From positions 1 through 64,000 of the forward strand of contig NZ_WUEI01000001.1 of assembly GCF_012911025.1 (NCBI RefSeq): a stretch of 64,000 nt of DNA, given 5' to 3'. This document shows positions 1-8,061 of the stretch, one piece after another (position 1 is the first letter of the stretch; every line of letters begins with the position of its first letter). The position numbers and the translations under genes were made by a program. The notes beneath the pieces are model-generated. The model ran no database searches. It saw only the letters and a program-made list of their open reading frames with translations, and was not told where the DNA came from. This DNA comes from Azoarcus sp. TTM-91 (GTDB taxonomy: Bacteria > Pseudomonadota > Gammaproteobacteria > Burkholderiales > Rhodocyclaceae).

Positions 1-2
1 CC

Positions 3-317
3 CCCAAGCGCACCGGCCCGCCCGAGGTGGCCGCGGTAACGCTGGACGGCCTGCGCTTCGAGGCGGTGCATTGGGGACGCGAACGCGGCCTGGGCCAGAA
101 CGGCGGCTACATCGAAGCCTTCGACGCCGACAGCGGCCGTGCCCTGTGGCTGCTGCAGGTGTACCGGGTCACCTACCATGACGATCTGGAGGAGGATGTG
201 CAGGATGTCTTCATCGAAGAACTCAAGGCCGGCCCCAAGGGCAAGCTGACGGTGACCGACGAGAACGGCCGACGCTTCGTGGTCGACCCGGCCACCCGCA
301 GCGTGGCCAGCTGTTGA
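3..317 (+). CDS. Small PQQ-blade-like protein, 5'-truncated by window edge
   Basis: The reading frame is open from base 3, so the gene begins outside the window and only its C-terminal 104 residues are visible. The sequence aligns by eye with the next gene and more distantly with the one at 2090: a GGY(I/V)xAxDAxSG-x-LW stretch, then LEEDVQDVFI, AGPxGK and a DExGRR ending. The AxDAxSGxxLW piece resembles one blade of a PQQ-type beta-propeller, but one blade alone does not define a function. Its stop overlaps an alternative TTG of the next gene, so the two are probably co-transcribed. Family and role are not recognised. A GTG at 27 could serve as an internal start, but homology to the neighbour suggests the protein is longer. 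Confidence 0.7.
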   Translation, partial: PKRTGPPEVAAVTLDGLRFEAVHWGRERGLGQNGGYIEAFDADSGRALWLLQVYRVTYHDDLEEDVQDVFIEELKAGPKGKLTVTDENGRRFVVDPATRSVASC

Positions 318-325
318 GGGCCACG

Positions 326-802
326 ATGCGCGCCCTTCGTCCTCCACTCATGCTCCTCGGCCTGCTCGCCATGCTGGCTGGCGGCCATGCCGTCCAGGCC
401 GGAATGCCAGCGGCCGACGAGGCTGGCGCACCGGTGGCCAAGCGGGTCGCCCCGGCGCCGGTACGGCCGGTGACCATCGCCGGAGTCCGCTACGAAGCGG
501 CGCTCGGCACCCGCTCCCGCTCCCTCCCCCAGGAAGGGGGCTACGTTGCCGCGATCGACGCAGTCAGCGGCCAGGAGCTGTGGCTGCAACGCATCTACGA
601 GACCCGCTACGACCCGGCGCTGGAAGAGGACGTCCAGGATGTCTTCATCCGCCGCTTGAGAGCCGGGCCCGGCGGCAAGACGCTGGAGATCGTGGACGAA
701 CTGGGGCGCCGCTACACGCTGGATCTCGCCACCCGCGAGCCGAGGCCCTCAAGCAAGAGCAAGCAGCCCGACGGCCGCCGAAGTTCCACGCAAACGGAAT
801 AG
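326..802 (+). CDS. Small exported protein, paralogue of the preceding gene
   Basis: Encodes 158 aa. The chosen ATG follows a GAGGG Shine-Dalgarno; a TTG at 314 would add four residues. Residues 1 to about 26 form a signal peptide (MRALRPP, then a Leu/Ala-rich core ending AVQAG), so the mature protein should be periplasmic. The mature part repeats the motif set of the truncated upstream gene: GGYVAAIDAVSGQELW, LEEDVQDVFI, a GPGGK turn and DELGRRY. The tail is Ser/Lys-rich. It sits in a run of three such paralogues around an HExxH protein. No known family was recognised; duplicated immunity or inhibitor proteins are one reading, but this is inference only. Confidence 0.75.
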   Translation: MRALRPPLMLLGLLAMLAGGHAVQAGMPAADEAGAPVAKRVAPAPVRPVTIAGVRYEAALGTRSRSLPQEGGYVAAIDAVSGQELWLQRIYETRYDPALEEDVQDVFIRRLRAGPGGKTLEIVDELGRRYTLDLATREPRPSSKSKQPDGRRSSTQTE

Positions 803-968
803 CGGGCTGCAGGGCTCATCCACCGCGGTCGAGGACTGCCCCCCTCCGACCCGCTCGTCCATCACTCCAGCGGAGAAGCGCCTTCCGCAAGGCACCGAGG
901 ACCACCCGGCCCATCCTGGCCGGGAGTTCGCTACCGCCGCTCGGCGTCAAGGGAAACATCACAGCGAC

Positions 969-2093
969 ATGACCGACTGGAACCAGAAATTCAAAGCGGA
1001 ATACGACTACGCCAAGGGCTGGCTGAACAGCCTGGAGGCTTACCAGGACGAATGGCAGCCGCTGGTGAAGCGGCTGCGCAAGCTGATGTCCGACGAGGGC
1101 TTCGACCCGGGCTATGCCGCCAGCCTGGACGAGCTGCGCAAGCAGGCGCGGCGCGGCAAGGGCAAGCTCATCGGGCACGCCGCGGTACCCGAAGACAAGG
1201 GCATGCTGGGTGCCGTCGGCGCCTGGACCGACAATGGCGGCCATCCGATGGATGCGCAGACCAAGATGCGCCTGGCTGCACTCAAGCTGCTGCGCCATGT
1301 CTATCTGCTGAACCGCTCCGGCAACCGCAAGACCTGGCTGCTGTCCTTGCCGAATACCTTCCGGCAGTGGCCTAGCGACGACTTCAACGCCCGGGTGAGT
1401 ACCGAGATCGCCGCGCGTGTCCTGCTGCGGGCGGACGACGAGATCTTCCAGCGCGAGCAGAAAAAGTACCTCGCCAACTCCATCCAGCAGGCCATGAGCT
1501 GGTGCCAGCGTACCGGCATGGTGCTGGCGCTTGCCGCCAAGGCGAATGATCGCGCCGCCGGCACGAAACAGATCGACGCCTTGAAACTCGTGAAACGCTG
1601 GTTCGCCGACCCGGCGCTGCAGATCAACGACCTGAACATCTACATCGGCAAGCTGGCGGAGGGCTTCAAGAAGATCATCGCCATGCTGAACAAGGGCCAT
1701 TTCGTTCTCACCGACTGGGTGCCGCTGCGCGGCGCCAGCACCGCGGACGAGATCAACTTCCTCAACAGCGAAGCCTTCACCTTCGCCAGCCGTGCCGAGG
1801 GCATGGACGTCGTCTACATCGAACGCTCCTTCTTCGTCGATCACCCCGGCAACGTGCTGAAGGGGCAGAAGAACTGGACGCGCATCATGGTCCACGAGCT
1901 CACCCACCTGGTGTGCGGCACGGAGGACGTCAACATCGGCAACGCCCGCTATGCCTGGTACGGCATCGGCCCGCACGCCGGCTACCCGGGCAGCGCGGCC
2001 ATCCGCAACGCCGACAACTGGGCCTTCTTCTGTGCCGACTGTGCCGGCGCGCTGACCGAAAGCGAGCGCAATACCGCGCTCAAGATCATATGA
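969..2093 (+). CDS. Putative zinc metallopeptidase, M35/aspzincin-like
   Basis: Encodes 374 aa with no signal peptide or membrane segment. The C-terminal third carries HELTH (H309, E310, H313), followed seven residues later by GTED (D320) and then NADNWAFF near residue 350. In deuterolysin/aspzincin enzymes (peptidase family M35) the HExxH histidines and an Asp in a GTxD motif bind zinc, and an NAD-x-(Y/W) stretch follows; the match is by eye. The first 250 residues are helical-looking and unrecognised. The gene lies between small paralogous exported proteins and overlaps the next one by 4 bp (ATGA). A protease with no export signal beside exported partners recalls effector/immunity pairs of contact-dependent secretion systems, but no secretion gene is visible here. 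Confidence 0.65.
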   Translation: MTDWNQKFKAEYDYAKGWLNSLEAYQDEWQPLVKRLRKLMSDEGFDPGYAASLDELRKQARRGKGKLIGHAAVPEDKGMLGAVGAWTDNGGHPMDAQTKMRLAALKLLRHVYLLNRSGNRKTWLLSLPNTFRQWPSDDFNARVSTEIAARVLLRADDEIFQREQKKYLANSIQQAMSWCQRTGMVLALAAKANDRAAGTKQIDALKLVKRWFADPALQINDLNIYIGKLAEGFKKIIAMLNKGHFVLTDWVPLRGASTADEINFLNSEAFTFASRAEGMDVVYIERSFFVDHPGNVLKGQKNWTRIMVHELTHLVCGTEDVNIGNARYAWYGIGPHAGYPGSAAIRNADNWAFFCADCAGALTESERNTALKII

Positions 2094-2587
2094 AGACGGC
2101 CAGCCTGCTCGCGCTCGCCGGCAGCGCCCTCATCCAGGCCTGCGCCCACGCCAACCCCGCCGCCAGCAGCCCCCTTCCCGTGGAGACTCCCGCCATGTCC
2201 ATGCCGCCGTCCGCCAGCCGTCCCCCCGCCCCGCAGGTACAGCCGCTCGTCCATGAAGGCGTGCGTTACCAGGAAGACCAGACCGACGAACGCAATGGCG
2301 ACCAGGCCGGCGGCTACCTCGTTGCCGTGGACGCGGCGAGCGGCACCCGGCTGTGGCGACTGCGGGTGTATGTCCTGCCGGACACCCGCGCCAGCGGCCT
2401 CAGCCAACCGGGGCTGCATTTCCGCGCGCTGCGCCTGGCCGACGGCGGCAAGGCGCTGGAGGTCGAGAACGAGAGCGGCGGCGTCTATCGTGTCGATCTC
2501 GCCAGCCGCAACGTAACCCATGTCGGCGGCCCGGCAATGAGCAGCGAACAGCCCTTCCCGCCGCCCAAGCCCAAACCCAAGCCTTGA
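2090..2587 (+). CDS. Putative lipoprotein, third member of the small-protein paralogue set
   Basis: Encodes 165 aa. The ATG overlaps the stop of the metallopeptidase gene (ATGA), which implies translational coupling. The N-terminus MKTASLLALAGSALIQAC has a hydrophobic core and a lipobox-like IQAC with Cys18, so a lipoprotein is likely. A Pro-rich linker follows, then GVRYQED, GGYLVAVDAASGTRLWRLRVY and a C-terminal GGVYRVDLASRN, the same scaffold as the genes at 3 and 326 but more diverged: the LEEDVQDVF segment is missing. The C-terminus is a proline/lysine tail (PPPKPKPKP). Function unknown; the coupling suggests it acts with the metallopeptidase. Confidence 0.7.
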   Translation: MKTASLLALAGSALIQACAHANPAASSPLPVETPAMSMPPSASRPPAPQVQPLVHEGVRYQEDQTDERNGDQAGGYLVAVDAASGTRLWRLRVYVLPDTRASGLSQPGLHFRALRLADGGKALEVENESGGVYRVDLASRNVTHVGGPAMSSEQPFPPPKPKPKP

Positions 2588-2660
2588 GCCGCCGGGGCCG
2601 ATCCGGCCCCGGAAACCCGCAACAGATCCCCGCGCCCGGCCGTGGCCGCAGGAAAGCACC

Positions 2661-4013
2661 ATGGAAAACACCCGATCCGAAGAAGCCCTGCCCACCGAGA
2701 TGACGCCGGACGAGGCACTGGGCTATGCCACCCGGCTGCACCGCATCGGCGAGCTGGACGCGGCCGAAACGCTGTACCGGCGCATCCTGGCGCTGCTGCC
2801 CGACCACCCCGCGGCGCTCAACTTTCTCGCCATCGCCCGCCACCAGCGCGGCCACGCAGAGGAAGCCATCGCGCTGATGCAGCGCAGCCTGGCCCTGCAG
2901 CCGGAGGCGGCGGGCGTGTGGAACAACCTGGGCAACATCCTGCTGGATCTCGGCCGCATCGACGAGGCCAGCGAGGCCTACCAGCGCTGCACCGCGCTGG
3001 CGCCGCAAGATCCGCTGCCCTTCGGCAACCTCGGCGTGTTGCGGCGGGCGCAGGGGCGGCTGGAAGAGGCCGAGGCGGCCTATCGCCACGCGCTCACGCT
3101 GGACCCGAAGAACGTCGATGTACACAACAACCTCGGCAATCTCCTCGCCGGCATGGAGCGGGTGGAAGAGGCGGTGCAGCACTACTGCCAGACCATCGCT
3201 CTGATGCCCAGGCACCCGGCCGCCCGCAAGATGCTGGGCTACGCCTACTGCATGCTGGGGCGGCTGGAGGAGGCCGCCGCCTATTACCGCGCCTGGGTTG
3301 AAGAAGAGCCCGACAACCCCACCGCCCGCCATCATCTCGCCGCCTGCACCGGCGAGGACGTGCCCGAGCGCGCCACCGACATCTACGTGGAAAGCGTGTT
3401 CGACAACTTCGCCGACAGCTTCGACGCCAAGCTGGCGGCGCTGACCTACAAGGCGCCCGAGCTGGTGGCGAAGGCGGTGGCGGCGGCCTGTGGCGAGGGC
3501 AAGCGCGGGCTTGCGGTGCTGGACGCCGGCTGCGGCACCGGCTTGTGCGGGCCACTGCTCGCACCTTATGCGCGTGAACTCATCGGCATCGACCTCTCCG
3601 GTCCGATGCTGACCAAGGCCCAGGGCCGCGGCGCCTACGACCGCTTGGTGAAGGCCGAGCTCACCCGCTTCCTGCAGGATGCCGCGCCGGGCAGCTACGA
3701 CCTGGTGGTGTCGGCGGATACGCTGTGCTACTTCGGCGCACTGGAAACGGTCTGCGCCGCGGCGGCGGCAGCCCTGGGCGTGGGCGGCCACCTCGTCTTC
3801 ACCGTGGAAAAGATGGCGGTCGCGGCGGATGCAGCCGGCTACCGGCTGGAGCCCAGCGGCCGTTACACCCACGCCCCCGGCTATGTCAGCCGGGCCTTGC
3901 AGGCCGCCGGCTTTACCTCGCCCCTGGTGGAGGAAGCCGTGCTGCGCACCGAGGGCGGCAAGCCGGTGACGGGCCTGCTGTACAGCGCACGCAAAGCGGC
4001 CACCTCGCGCTGA
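2661..4013 (+). CDS. TPR-repeat SAM-dependent methyltransferase
   Basis: Encodes 450 aa. Residues 10 to about 230 are tandem tetratricopeptide repeats with the usual pattern (NNLGNILLDLGRIDEA; NLGVLRRAQGRLEEA), a protein-binding scaffold. The rest is a class I methyltransferase: motif I VLDAGCGTG at about 286-294, an acidic post-I strand IGIDLS near 308, then YDLVVSADTLCYFG. Fusions of this layout are common in proteobacteria and are usually annotated only generically; substrate unknown. The predicted protein is cytosolic. The ATG is preceded by GCAGGAAAGCACC, an acceptable ribosome site. It ends 38 bp before the convergent response-regulator gene. Confidence 0.85.
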   Translation: MENTRSEEALPTEMTPDEALGYATRLHRIGELDAAETLYRRILALLPDHPAALNFLAIARHQRGHAEEAIALMQRSLALQPEAAGVWNNLGNILLDLGRIDEASEAYQRCTALAPQDPLPFGNLGVLRRAQGRLEEAEAAYRHALTLDPKNVDVHNNLGNLLAGMERVEEAVQHYCQTIALMPRHPAARKMLGYAYCMLGRLEEAAAYYRAWVEEEPDNPTARHHLAACTGEDVPERATDIYVESVFDNFADSFDAKLAALTYKAPELVAKAVAAACGEGKRGLAVLDAGCGTGLCGPLLAPYARELIGIDLSGPMLTKAQGRGAYDRLVKAELTRFLQDAAPGSYDLVVSADTLCYFGALETVCAAAAAALGVGGHLVFTVEKMAVAADAAGYRLEPSGRYTHAPGYVSRALQAAGFTSPLVEEAVLRTEGGKPVTGLLYSARKAATSR

Positions 4014-4051
4014 AATGAGCGCGGGGCGGTGCCGTGTTCAGGCTGCCAGCC

Positions 4052-5299
4052 TCAAACCTCTTCGTGCCGGCGGCCGGCCTGCAGACCGAGCTGCTTCAGC
4101 TTGCGGTAGAGGTGGGTGCGCTCCAGCCCGGTCTTCTCGGCCAGGCGGGTCATGTTGCCGCCCTCCAGCCGAAGGTGGTGTTCGAAATACATGCGCTCGA
4201 AGGCCTCCCGGGCCTCGCGCAGGGGCTGGTCGAACTGGATGCCGGCGGCGCCGCTGTCCGGCATCGGCGCGAGCAGGCGGCGCACCTCGGCCGGGCCGAT
4301 CTCCTCTTCCAGCGTGCCCAGCGCCAGAGACTTCACCGCCGCGCGCAGTTCCAGGTAGCCGCCCGGCCACGGCAGGGTGCGCAGATGGTTCAGCGCGGCG
4401 CTGGAAAAGCGGCGCAGCGGCACCTCGCCGCCTTCGGCCAGATGCACCAGGATCTGCGATGCCAGCTCCGGCAGGTCGTCGCGCACATCGGCCAGCGAGG
4501 GCGGCGCCAGGCTGACCTCGAACAGGCGGGCGAGCAGCGCCTCGTCCCAGCCTTCCGCCAGCAGGGCCTCGGCGCTGCGGTCGGTGGCGGCCACCAGCCG
4601 CAGGTCGTAGCGCTCCAGGCGTTCGACGGCGAAGGCGAGATTCTTCTGCTGGGCGCGGGAGAGCCGGCCCAACTCGCCGACGTAGAGCACGCCGCCGCCA
4701 CAACCCTGCAGCTGGGAGATGTCCAGCGGCACCGTGACCGCCGCCAGGTCCAGCCAGGCCGAGCCGGCCGGCTGCACGCTGCGGGCGATGAGTTCGGCGA
4801 GGCTGCCGGCGGCCACCCGTAGCAGCAGCAGCCGCGAGCTGTCGGCGATCTGGTCCACCCGGCGCTTGAGCTCGCGTAGCGGCAGCGAGCGGGCGAAAGA
4901 GGCCAGCGTCAGCGGCGCGGCGCTGCCGGCGGTGGTAGGCCGCTGCAGGCCGCGCTTCACCGCCGCCAGCAGCTTCTGCAGCGCGATCGGCTTTTCCAGG
5001 TAGTCGATGGCGCCGATGCGGGTCGCCTCCACCGCGGTGTCTATGGTGCCGTGGCCGGACATCATCACCACCGGCATGGTGAGCTGGCCGGCGGCGGACC
5101 ACTCTTTCAGCAGCGTGATGCCGTCGGTGTCCGGCATCCAGATGTCGAGCAGCACCATGTCCGGCCGGCTGGCGTTGCGCGCAGCGCGGGCAGCGGCGGC
5201 GTTCTCGGCGAGCTGGATGTCGTGGCCCTCGTCGCGCAGGATCTCCGACAGGAGCTCGCGGATGCCGATTTCGTCGTCAACGATGAGTATCTTTGCCAT
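4052..5299 (-). CDS. ntrX: NtrX-like response regulator with degenerate AAA+ domain
   Basis: Encodes 415 aa, short for an NtrC/NtrX protein. Residues 1-120 are an intact receiver: acidic D8/D9, phospho-acceptor D52 in LLDIWMPD, S81 and K103. The C-terminus is a Fis-type helix-turn-helix (GGNMTRLAEKTGLERTHLYR). The middle still follows the sigma54-activator fold, but the Walker A position reads LLLRVAAGSLAELIA instead of a GExGTGKE loop, Walker B reads GGVLYVGELG instead of LDE, and no GAFTGA sigma54 loop can be found. ATP hydrolysis and classical sigma54 activation therefore look impossible, so it probably acts as a DNA-binding regulator only. It lies 3 bp downstream of its kinase gene ntrY. 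Family assignment rests on receiver, HTH and operon. Confidence 0.85.
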   Translation of the reverse strand: MAKILIVDDEIGIRELLSEILRDEGHDIQLAENAAAARAARNASRPDMVLLDIWMPDTDGITLLKEWSAAGQLTMPVVMMSGHGTIDTAVEATRIGAIDYLEKPIALQKLLAAVKRGLQRPTTAGSAAPLTLASFARSLPLRELKRRVDQIADSSRLLLLRVAAGSLAELIARSVQPAGSAWLDLAAVTVPLDISQLQGCGGGVLYVGELGRLSRAQQKNLAFAVERLERYDLRLVAATDRSAEALLAEGWDEALLARLFEVSLAPPSLADVRDDLPELASQILVHLAEGGEVPLRRFSSAALNHLRTLPWPGGYLELRAAVKSLALGTLEEEIGPAEVRRLLAPMPDSGAAGIQFDQPLREAREAFERMYFEHHLRLEGGNMTRLAEKTGLERTHLYRKLKQLGLQAGRRHEEV

Positions 5300-5302
5300 T
5301 GT

Positions 5303-7441
5303 TCAATTGTCACCACGGGTTGCTGCAACGCGCAGGCGGATGCGCACTTCGGCGCCGCCGCTGTCGCGATTGGCGAGCCGGACGTCGCCGCCATGCTCGT
5401 CCACGATCTTTTTCACCATCGCCAGCCCGAGGCCGGTGCCGCGGGACTTGGTGGTGAAATAGGGTTCGAAGGCGCGGGCCAGGACTTCCTCGGGAAAGCC
5501 CGGGCCGTTGTCGCGGAAGATGAGTTGGACCTGCTGCGGGCCGTCGCGCCGGGTGATGACCACCACTTCCGCCTCCTGGCCTTCCTGGCCGGCGAGCGCG
5601 TCCTGGGCATTCTGCAGCATATTGTGGATCACCTGCCGCATCTGGGCGGCGTCGCCCTGCACCTGCGGCAGATCCACCGCCAGCTCCAGCCGCAGGCGGA
5701 TGGCGGCGCTCTCGTACAGTCCCAGTACTTCGCGCAGCAGGGCGTTCAGGTCCAGCTCGCCCAGCATGGGCACCGGCAGGCGGGCGTAGTCGCGGAAAGC
5801 GTTCACCAGGTTCTTCATTGACTCCACCTGGTTGACGATGGTCTGGGTGGAACGCTCCAGCATCTCCCGCCCTTCCGGGTCCAGCCGGTCGGCCAGCTTG
5901 AAGGCCAGGCGCTCGGCGGAGAGCTGGATGGGCGTGAGCGGGTTCTTGATCTCGTGCGCCAGCCGCCGCGCCACTTCCCCCCAGGCGGCGGTGCGCTGGG
6001 CGGCGACGAGGCGGGAGATGTCGTCGAACACCACCACCAGGCCGCCATTGGCCGGCAGGCGGGAGCCGTGGATCAGCAGGGTGAGCGGCTGGCAGTCCTT
6101 GACCGAGACTTCGATCTGCTCGTGCCAGTCGCTGTCGTGGCCGGCGAAGCCCGCCAGCAGTGCATCGCGGAAGGCAGCGTGGCGCGGCCATTCGGCCAGC
6201 GGAATGTCTTCGAAGCCGGCGAGATCGTCGGCGAGGATTTCCATCGCGCCCCGGTTGGCGGCCCGCAACGAGCCGTCGGCGGCGAAGGCGAGCACGCCGG
6301 TGGAGAGGTTGGCGAGCACGCTCTCCAGGTAGGCGCGTGCCGCTTCCACCGCCGCACGGTTGCGATCGGCCACCGCGCGGGCGTCCTCCAGCTGGCGCGT
6401 CATCTGGTTGAAGGACTGGGTGAGCACGCCCAGCTCGTCGCGCGCCGGCAGCGCCTGGCGCGGGCTGTAGTCGCCCTGCGCCACCGCCTGGGTGCCCTCG
6501 GCGAGAATGAGCAGCGGCGCCGCCAGCCGGCGGGCAAGGATGAAGGCGACGGCGACGGCGGTGAGCAGCGCCAGCAGCAGGGTGAGCGTCAGCGTCAGCG
6601 TGTAGATGCGCTTGAGGCCGGTACGGCTGAGGGTGAGCTGCTGGTAGTCGCGGTAGGCGTCCTGCACCGCCTCGGCGTGGCGGGCGAAGGTCTCCGGCAC
6701 CGGCTGGGTGAGTTGCAGCAGGTGCGGCTCGCCGGCCAGCGAGCGGGTGGGAATCGGCACCAGCACCCGGATCACCAGCCGGCCGTCGGCGCGGGTATCC
6801 ACCGCGTGGAAGGAGCGGCTCTGGCGCGCCTGGCGCAGCTGCGCGGAGGTGGGCAGATCGGGCACCAGCTGGGGCACGCCATCGACGGCCGCGCCATCCG
6901 AGGCGGTGGCGATGATCTGGCCGGTGGCCGAGATCACGGTGGCGCTGCCGACCTGGGCGAACTCGCGCAGGCGGTTGAGTCGGGTGGGCGCGACCATCTC
7001 GGCATCCTCCAGGTCCAACGCCATGTCGGCGGCCTTGGCATCCACCTGGCTGACGAGGTAATCCAGCGCGTTCTGGCCGAGGGCGATGCCGCCCTCCAGC
7101 GCGGAGTCCACCCGCACGTCGAACCAGGATTCGATGCTGCGCACCACGAACTGCAGCGATACCGCATACACCAGCACGCCCGGCACCAGCGCCATCAGCG
7201 CGAACATCAGCATCAGCCGGTACTTGAGACGGGAGCCGAACTGGCGGCTGCGGTACTCGCGCCACAGCGAACGCAGTTGCACCGCCACCAGGCCGGCGAG
7301 CGCCACCGTGAGCACGCCGTTGAGGGCGAGCAGATAGGGGTAGCCGCTGGCGAAGAGTTCGGTGTTCGCGCTCGCGGTAGTGAGCAGGAACAGCGAGATC
7401 CCGGCCAGCGCGGCGATGATGACGAGCGCGATGCGTTTCAT
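5303..7441 (-). CDS. ntrY: NtrY-like membrane sensor histidine kinase
   Basis: Encodes 712 aa. The N-terminus has three hydrophobic segments (about residues 3-25, 35-55 and 80-105), then an extracytoplasmic region of about 180 residues, another membrane segment with a HAMP linker (RRLAAPLLILAEG), a PAS region and the catalytic core. The phospho-acceptor is H496 in LAHEIKNPLTPIQL, followed by an N box (HNMLQNAQDAL) and G boxes (DNGPGFP, GTGLGLAMVKK). This is the NtrY layout, a kinase associated in other proteobacteria with nitrogen, redox and envelope regulation. It overlaps the DUF4390 gene by 4 bp and precedes ntrX by 3 bp, forming one unit. The signal is not evident. Confidence 0.92.
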   Translation of the reverse strand: MKRIALVIIAALAGISLFLLTTASANTELFASGYPYLLALNGVLTVALAGLVAVQLRSLWREYRSRQFGSRLKYRLMLMFALMALVPGVLVYAVSLQFVVRSIESWFDVRVDSALEGGIALGQNALDYLVSQVDAKAADMALDLEDAEMVAPTRLNRLREFAQVGSATVISATGQIIATASDGAAVDGVPQLVPDLPTSAQLRQARQSRSFHAVDTRADGRLVIRVLVPIPTRSLAGEPHLLQLTQPVPETFARHAEAVQDAYRDYQQLTLSRTGLKRIYTLTLTLTLLLALLTAVAVAFILARRLAAPLLILAEGTQAVAQGDYSPRQALPARDELGVLTQSFNQMTRQLEDARAVADRNRAAVEAARAYLESVLANLSTGVLAFAADGSLRAANRGAMEILADDLAGFEDIPLAEWPRHAAFRDALLAGFAGHDSDWHEQIEVSVKDCQPLTLLIHGSRLPANGGLVVVFDDISRLVAAQRTAAWGEVARRLAHEIKNPLTPIQLSAERLAFKLADRLDPEGREMLERSTQTIVNQVESMKNLVNAFRDYARLPVPMLGELDLNALLREVLGLYESAAIRLRLELAVDLPQVQGDAAQMRQVIHNMLQNAQDALAGQEGQEAEVVVITRRDGPQQVQLIFRDNGPGFPEEVLARAFEPYFTTKSRGTGLGLAMVKKIVDEHGGDVRLANRDSGGAEVRIRLRVAATRGDN

Positions 7442-8061
7442 CGGAAGGCGGGGATCCCGGGCAGGAAGGTCCAGCGCACCCAGTCGGAGGCCAAGGTCCA
7501 GTCGCGGCTGCCCAGCGCGGTCACCTGGAAAGGCTTGGGCAGCTGGCTGGTGTCCAGGCGGAAGCGCAGCGAAACCTGGTGGGAAACGCCGGCCTGCAGC
7601 TCGTCGCCGTTGGCGACCTGCCAGTTGCGGATGCGCTGCATGGTGCGCACCGCGGCCTCCAGCGAATCGAAGTTCTGGTGGAAGCGGCCGATGGAGAGGC
7701 GGTAGCTGCGGGTGATGGCGTGGTAATAGAGGCGGTAGTTGAGCTGGCGGTCCACCACGGTGGCGTTGAACCAGTACCAGCGCGGCCGCTCGATTTGCAC
7801 CTCGGCGACGAAGTAGAGCGACACGCCCCGCGTCACCGCGTCCGCCAGCCGGGGGTTGAGTTCGAAGTCGATGTCGGCGTTGAGCACGTAGCTGCCATCG
7901 TCGGCGACGATCTCGGCACCGGTGATGGTGGCGTCATCCGCCGCGGCGAGCGGGCTGGCGAGAGCGAGGACGACGAGCAGCAGCGCGGCGAGGGCCGCCC
8001 GCAGGCGACCGCGCAGACGATCAGGCCGACTTGCGCAGCAAGGCGTAATAGAAGCCGTCAT
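7438..8061 (-). CDS. DUF4390 exported protein
   Basis: Encodes 207 aa. It begins inside the 3' end of rsmB (41-bp overlap) and ends overlapping ntrY by 4 bp, the usual position of DUF4390 genes between rsmB and ntrYX in betaproteobacteria. A signal peptide or membrane anchor covers residues 15-42 (LRAALAALLLVVLALASPLAAA). The mature part is beta-rich with many aromatic residues (RPRWYWFNATVVDRQLNYRLYYH; QVSLRFRLDTSQLPKPFQV). The family has no established activity; the linkage suggests a periplasmic accessory to the NtrY sensor, which is inference. The ATG at 8061 is the only good start before the signal sequence. Confidence 0.85.
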   Translation of the reverse strand: MTASITPCCASRPDRLRGRLRAALAALLLVVLALASPLAAADDATITGAEIVADDGSYVLNADIDFELNPRLADAVTRGVSLYFVAEVQIERPRWYWFNATVVDRQLNYRLYYHAITRSYRLSIGRFHQNFDSLEAAVRTMQRIRNWQVANGDELQAGVSHQVSLRFRLDTSQLPKPFQVTALGSRDWTLASDWVRWTFLPGIPAFR

